5,826 nucleotides of DNA from Acidobacteriota bacterium (GTDB taxonomy: Bacteria > Acidobacteriota > Terriglobia > Terriglobales > Acidobacteriaceae): the NCBI GenBank assembly GCA_021851625.1, contig JAJZCX010000105.1, positions 1-5,826 on the forward strand, given 5' to 3'. The position numbers were made by a program, and so were the translations under genes. This document shows positions 5,323 through 5,826 of this stretch, in pieces. The notes under the pieces were generated by a model. The model worked only from the letters and a program-made list of their open reading frames with translations, was not told the DNA's origin and ran no database searches. The stretch's first letter is position 1, and each line of letters opens with the position of its first letter.

Positions 5323-5826
5323 TCAATTTTGCGTCGCGTCAAACGGCGTGGTCTGCCCGGCAAAGCTTTCCGTGCCCACCAGCACCCACTTGCCTGCGGA
5401 GTTTTGCGTCATGCTGGTGACATTGACCACGGGCGTACACGAGGCATCCGTCTGCGAAGCCACAACGGCTCCAATTATGGAAGACGTGTTGACCGGTGTG
5501 TTCATCGATCCGGTAATCTGGCTGCTTTCTGAATCCACCACACCACCGGAGTCAATCGTAAAGTTCACGTAAGGTGCGCCTGTGTCTCTGGAAGTGATTT
5601 GGGTTTGCGCCACACACTTACCACCAGAGAGCGTCCAGCCGCTGGCAAAGGCCGCACTGCTGGTGTCCGTGCTGGTGTACGCGCCTGCATACGGACTGTT
5701 GCCGCCGCAGATGGGAATGTTGCCATTCCAATAAGTCTTGTACGCGGTGACTGTCTTTGACGGAGCAGAAAATCCATACGGCGATGTGCCGATCGTTAGT
5801 CCCAAGAAGAAGGTTGGATACATAAG
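5323..5826 (-). CDS. Paralog of the cysteine-rich lipoprotein, C-terminal part (5' end outside window)
   Basis: The frame is open from the right edge to a TGA at 5323-5325, giving 167 visible residues. It aligns with the C-terminal half of the lipoprotein at 2998-3882: TAYKTYWNGNIPICGGN against TAYKSYWDGAIPICGGN, then GGKC against GGRC, TIDSGGVVDSESSQ against TIDSGGVIDSDSSQ, CTPVVNVTS against CTPTINITS, and QNSAGKWVLVGTESFAGQTTPF against QNTSGKWVLSGSETFAGDSTPF. Three cysteines match (the C175, C202 and C257 equivalents), and the two proteins end at the same aligned position. By eye rather more than half of the residues in these blocks are identical, so it is an old duplicate rather than a recent one. 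The N-terminus, and with it the expected lipoprotein signal, lies outside the window. ATG 5821-5823 is probably internal, since the paralog has about 150 more residues upstream. Function unknown. Confidence 0.85.
   Translation of the reverse strand, partial: LMYPTFFLGLTIGTSPYGFSAPSKTVTAYKTYWNGNIPICGGNSPYAGAYTSTDTSSAAFASGWTLSGGKCVAQTQITSRDTGAPYVNFTIDSGGVVDSESSQITGSMNTPVNTSSIIGAVVASQTDASCTPVVNVTSMTQNSAGKWVLVGTESFAGQTTPFDATQN

Noticed and set aside
1..5826. Mobile elements, CRISPR array or a defence-type gene cluster.
   Set aside because: No transposase, integrase, spaced direct repeats, terminal repeats, nuclease or toxin-like protein could be found on either strand.

Overview
The window looks like an ordinary chromosomal stretch of a moderately GC-rich Gram-negative bacterium, most likely an acidobacterium (Terriglobia-like). 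The evidence is the style of the dCTP deaminase, the lipobox-bearing lipoproteins, a SYLF/Ysc84 secreted protein and a P460-type cytochrome lipoprotein. The taxonomic call is an inference from protein style, not from a marker gene. I see no rRNA, tRNA, insertion sequence, CRISPR array or phage gene.

Left part (1-2200, all + strand): the C-terminal two thirds of dCTP deaminase (dcd, cut by the window start), then after 19 bases a NarL/FixJ-type regulator whose receiver domain has lost the phosphorylation residues. A 276-base intergenic stretch follows, then a secreted SYLF-domain (Ysc84) protein with a strong ribosome binding site and a clear downstream hairpin.

Middle part (2231-3882, - strand): a cytochrome P460-family lipoprotein frame, complete from signal peptide to the CxxCH heme motif but interrupted by two in-frame TAG codons, so called here as a pseudogene. 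Upstream of it on the same strand lies a cysteine-rich lipoprotein of unknown family.

Right part (3883-5826): a 167-base divergent intergenic region separates that lipoprotein from a 420-aa LuxR-family regulator on the + strand. The regulator is followed, convergently and only 10 bases away, by a second, diverged copy of the same lipoprotein family that runs off the right edge. The regulator is therefore bracketed by two paralogous lipoprotein genes, and the divergent region holds a 9-bp inverted repeat close to both gene starts. The simplest reading is a local regulator controlling a small family of surface lipoproteins; that is inference from layout. The most noteworthy points are the double-amber P460 frame, the phosphorylation-dead regulator, and the regulator/lipoprotein-pair arrangement.
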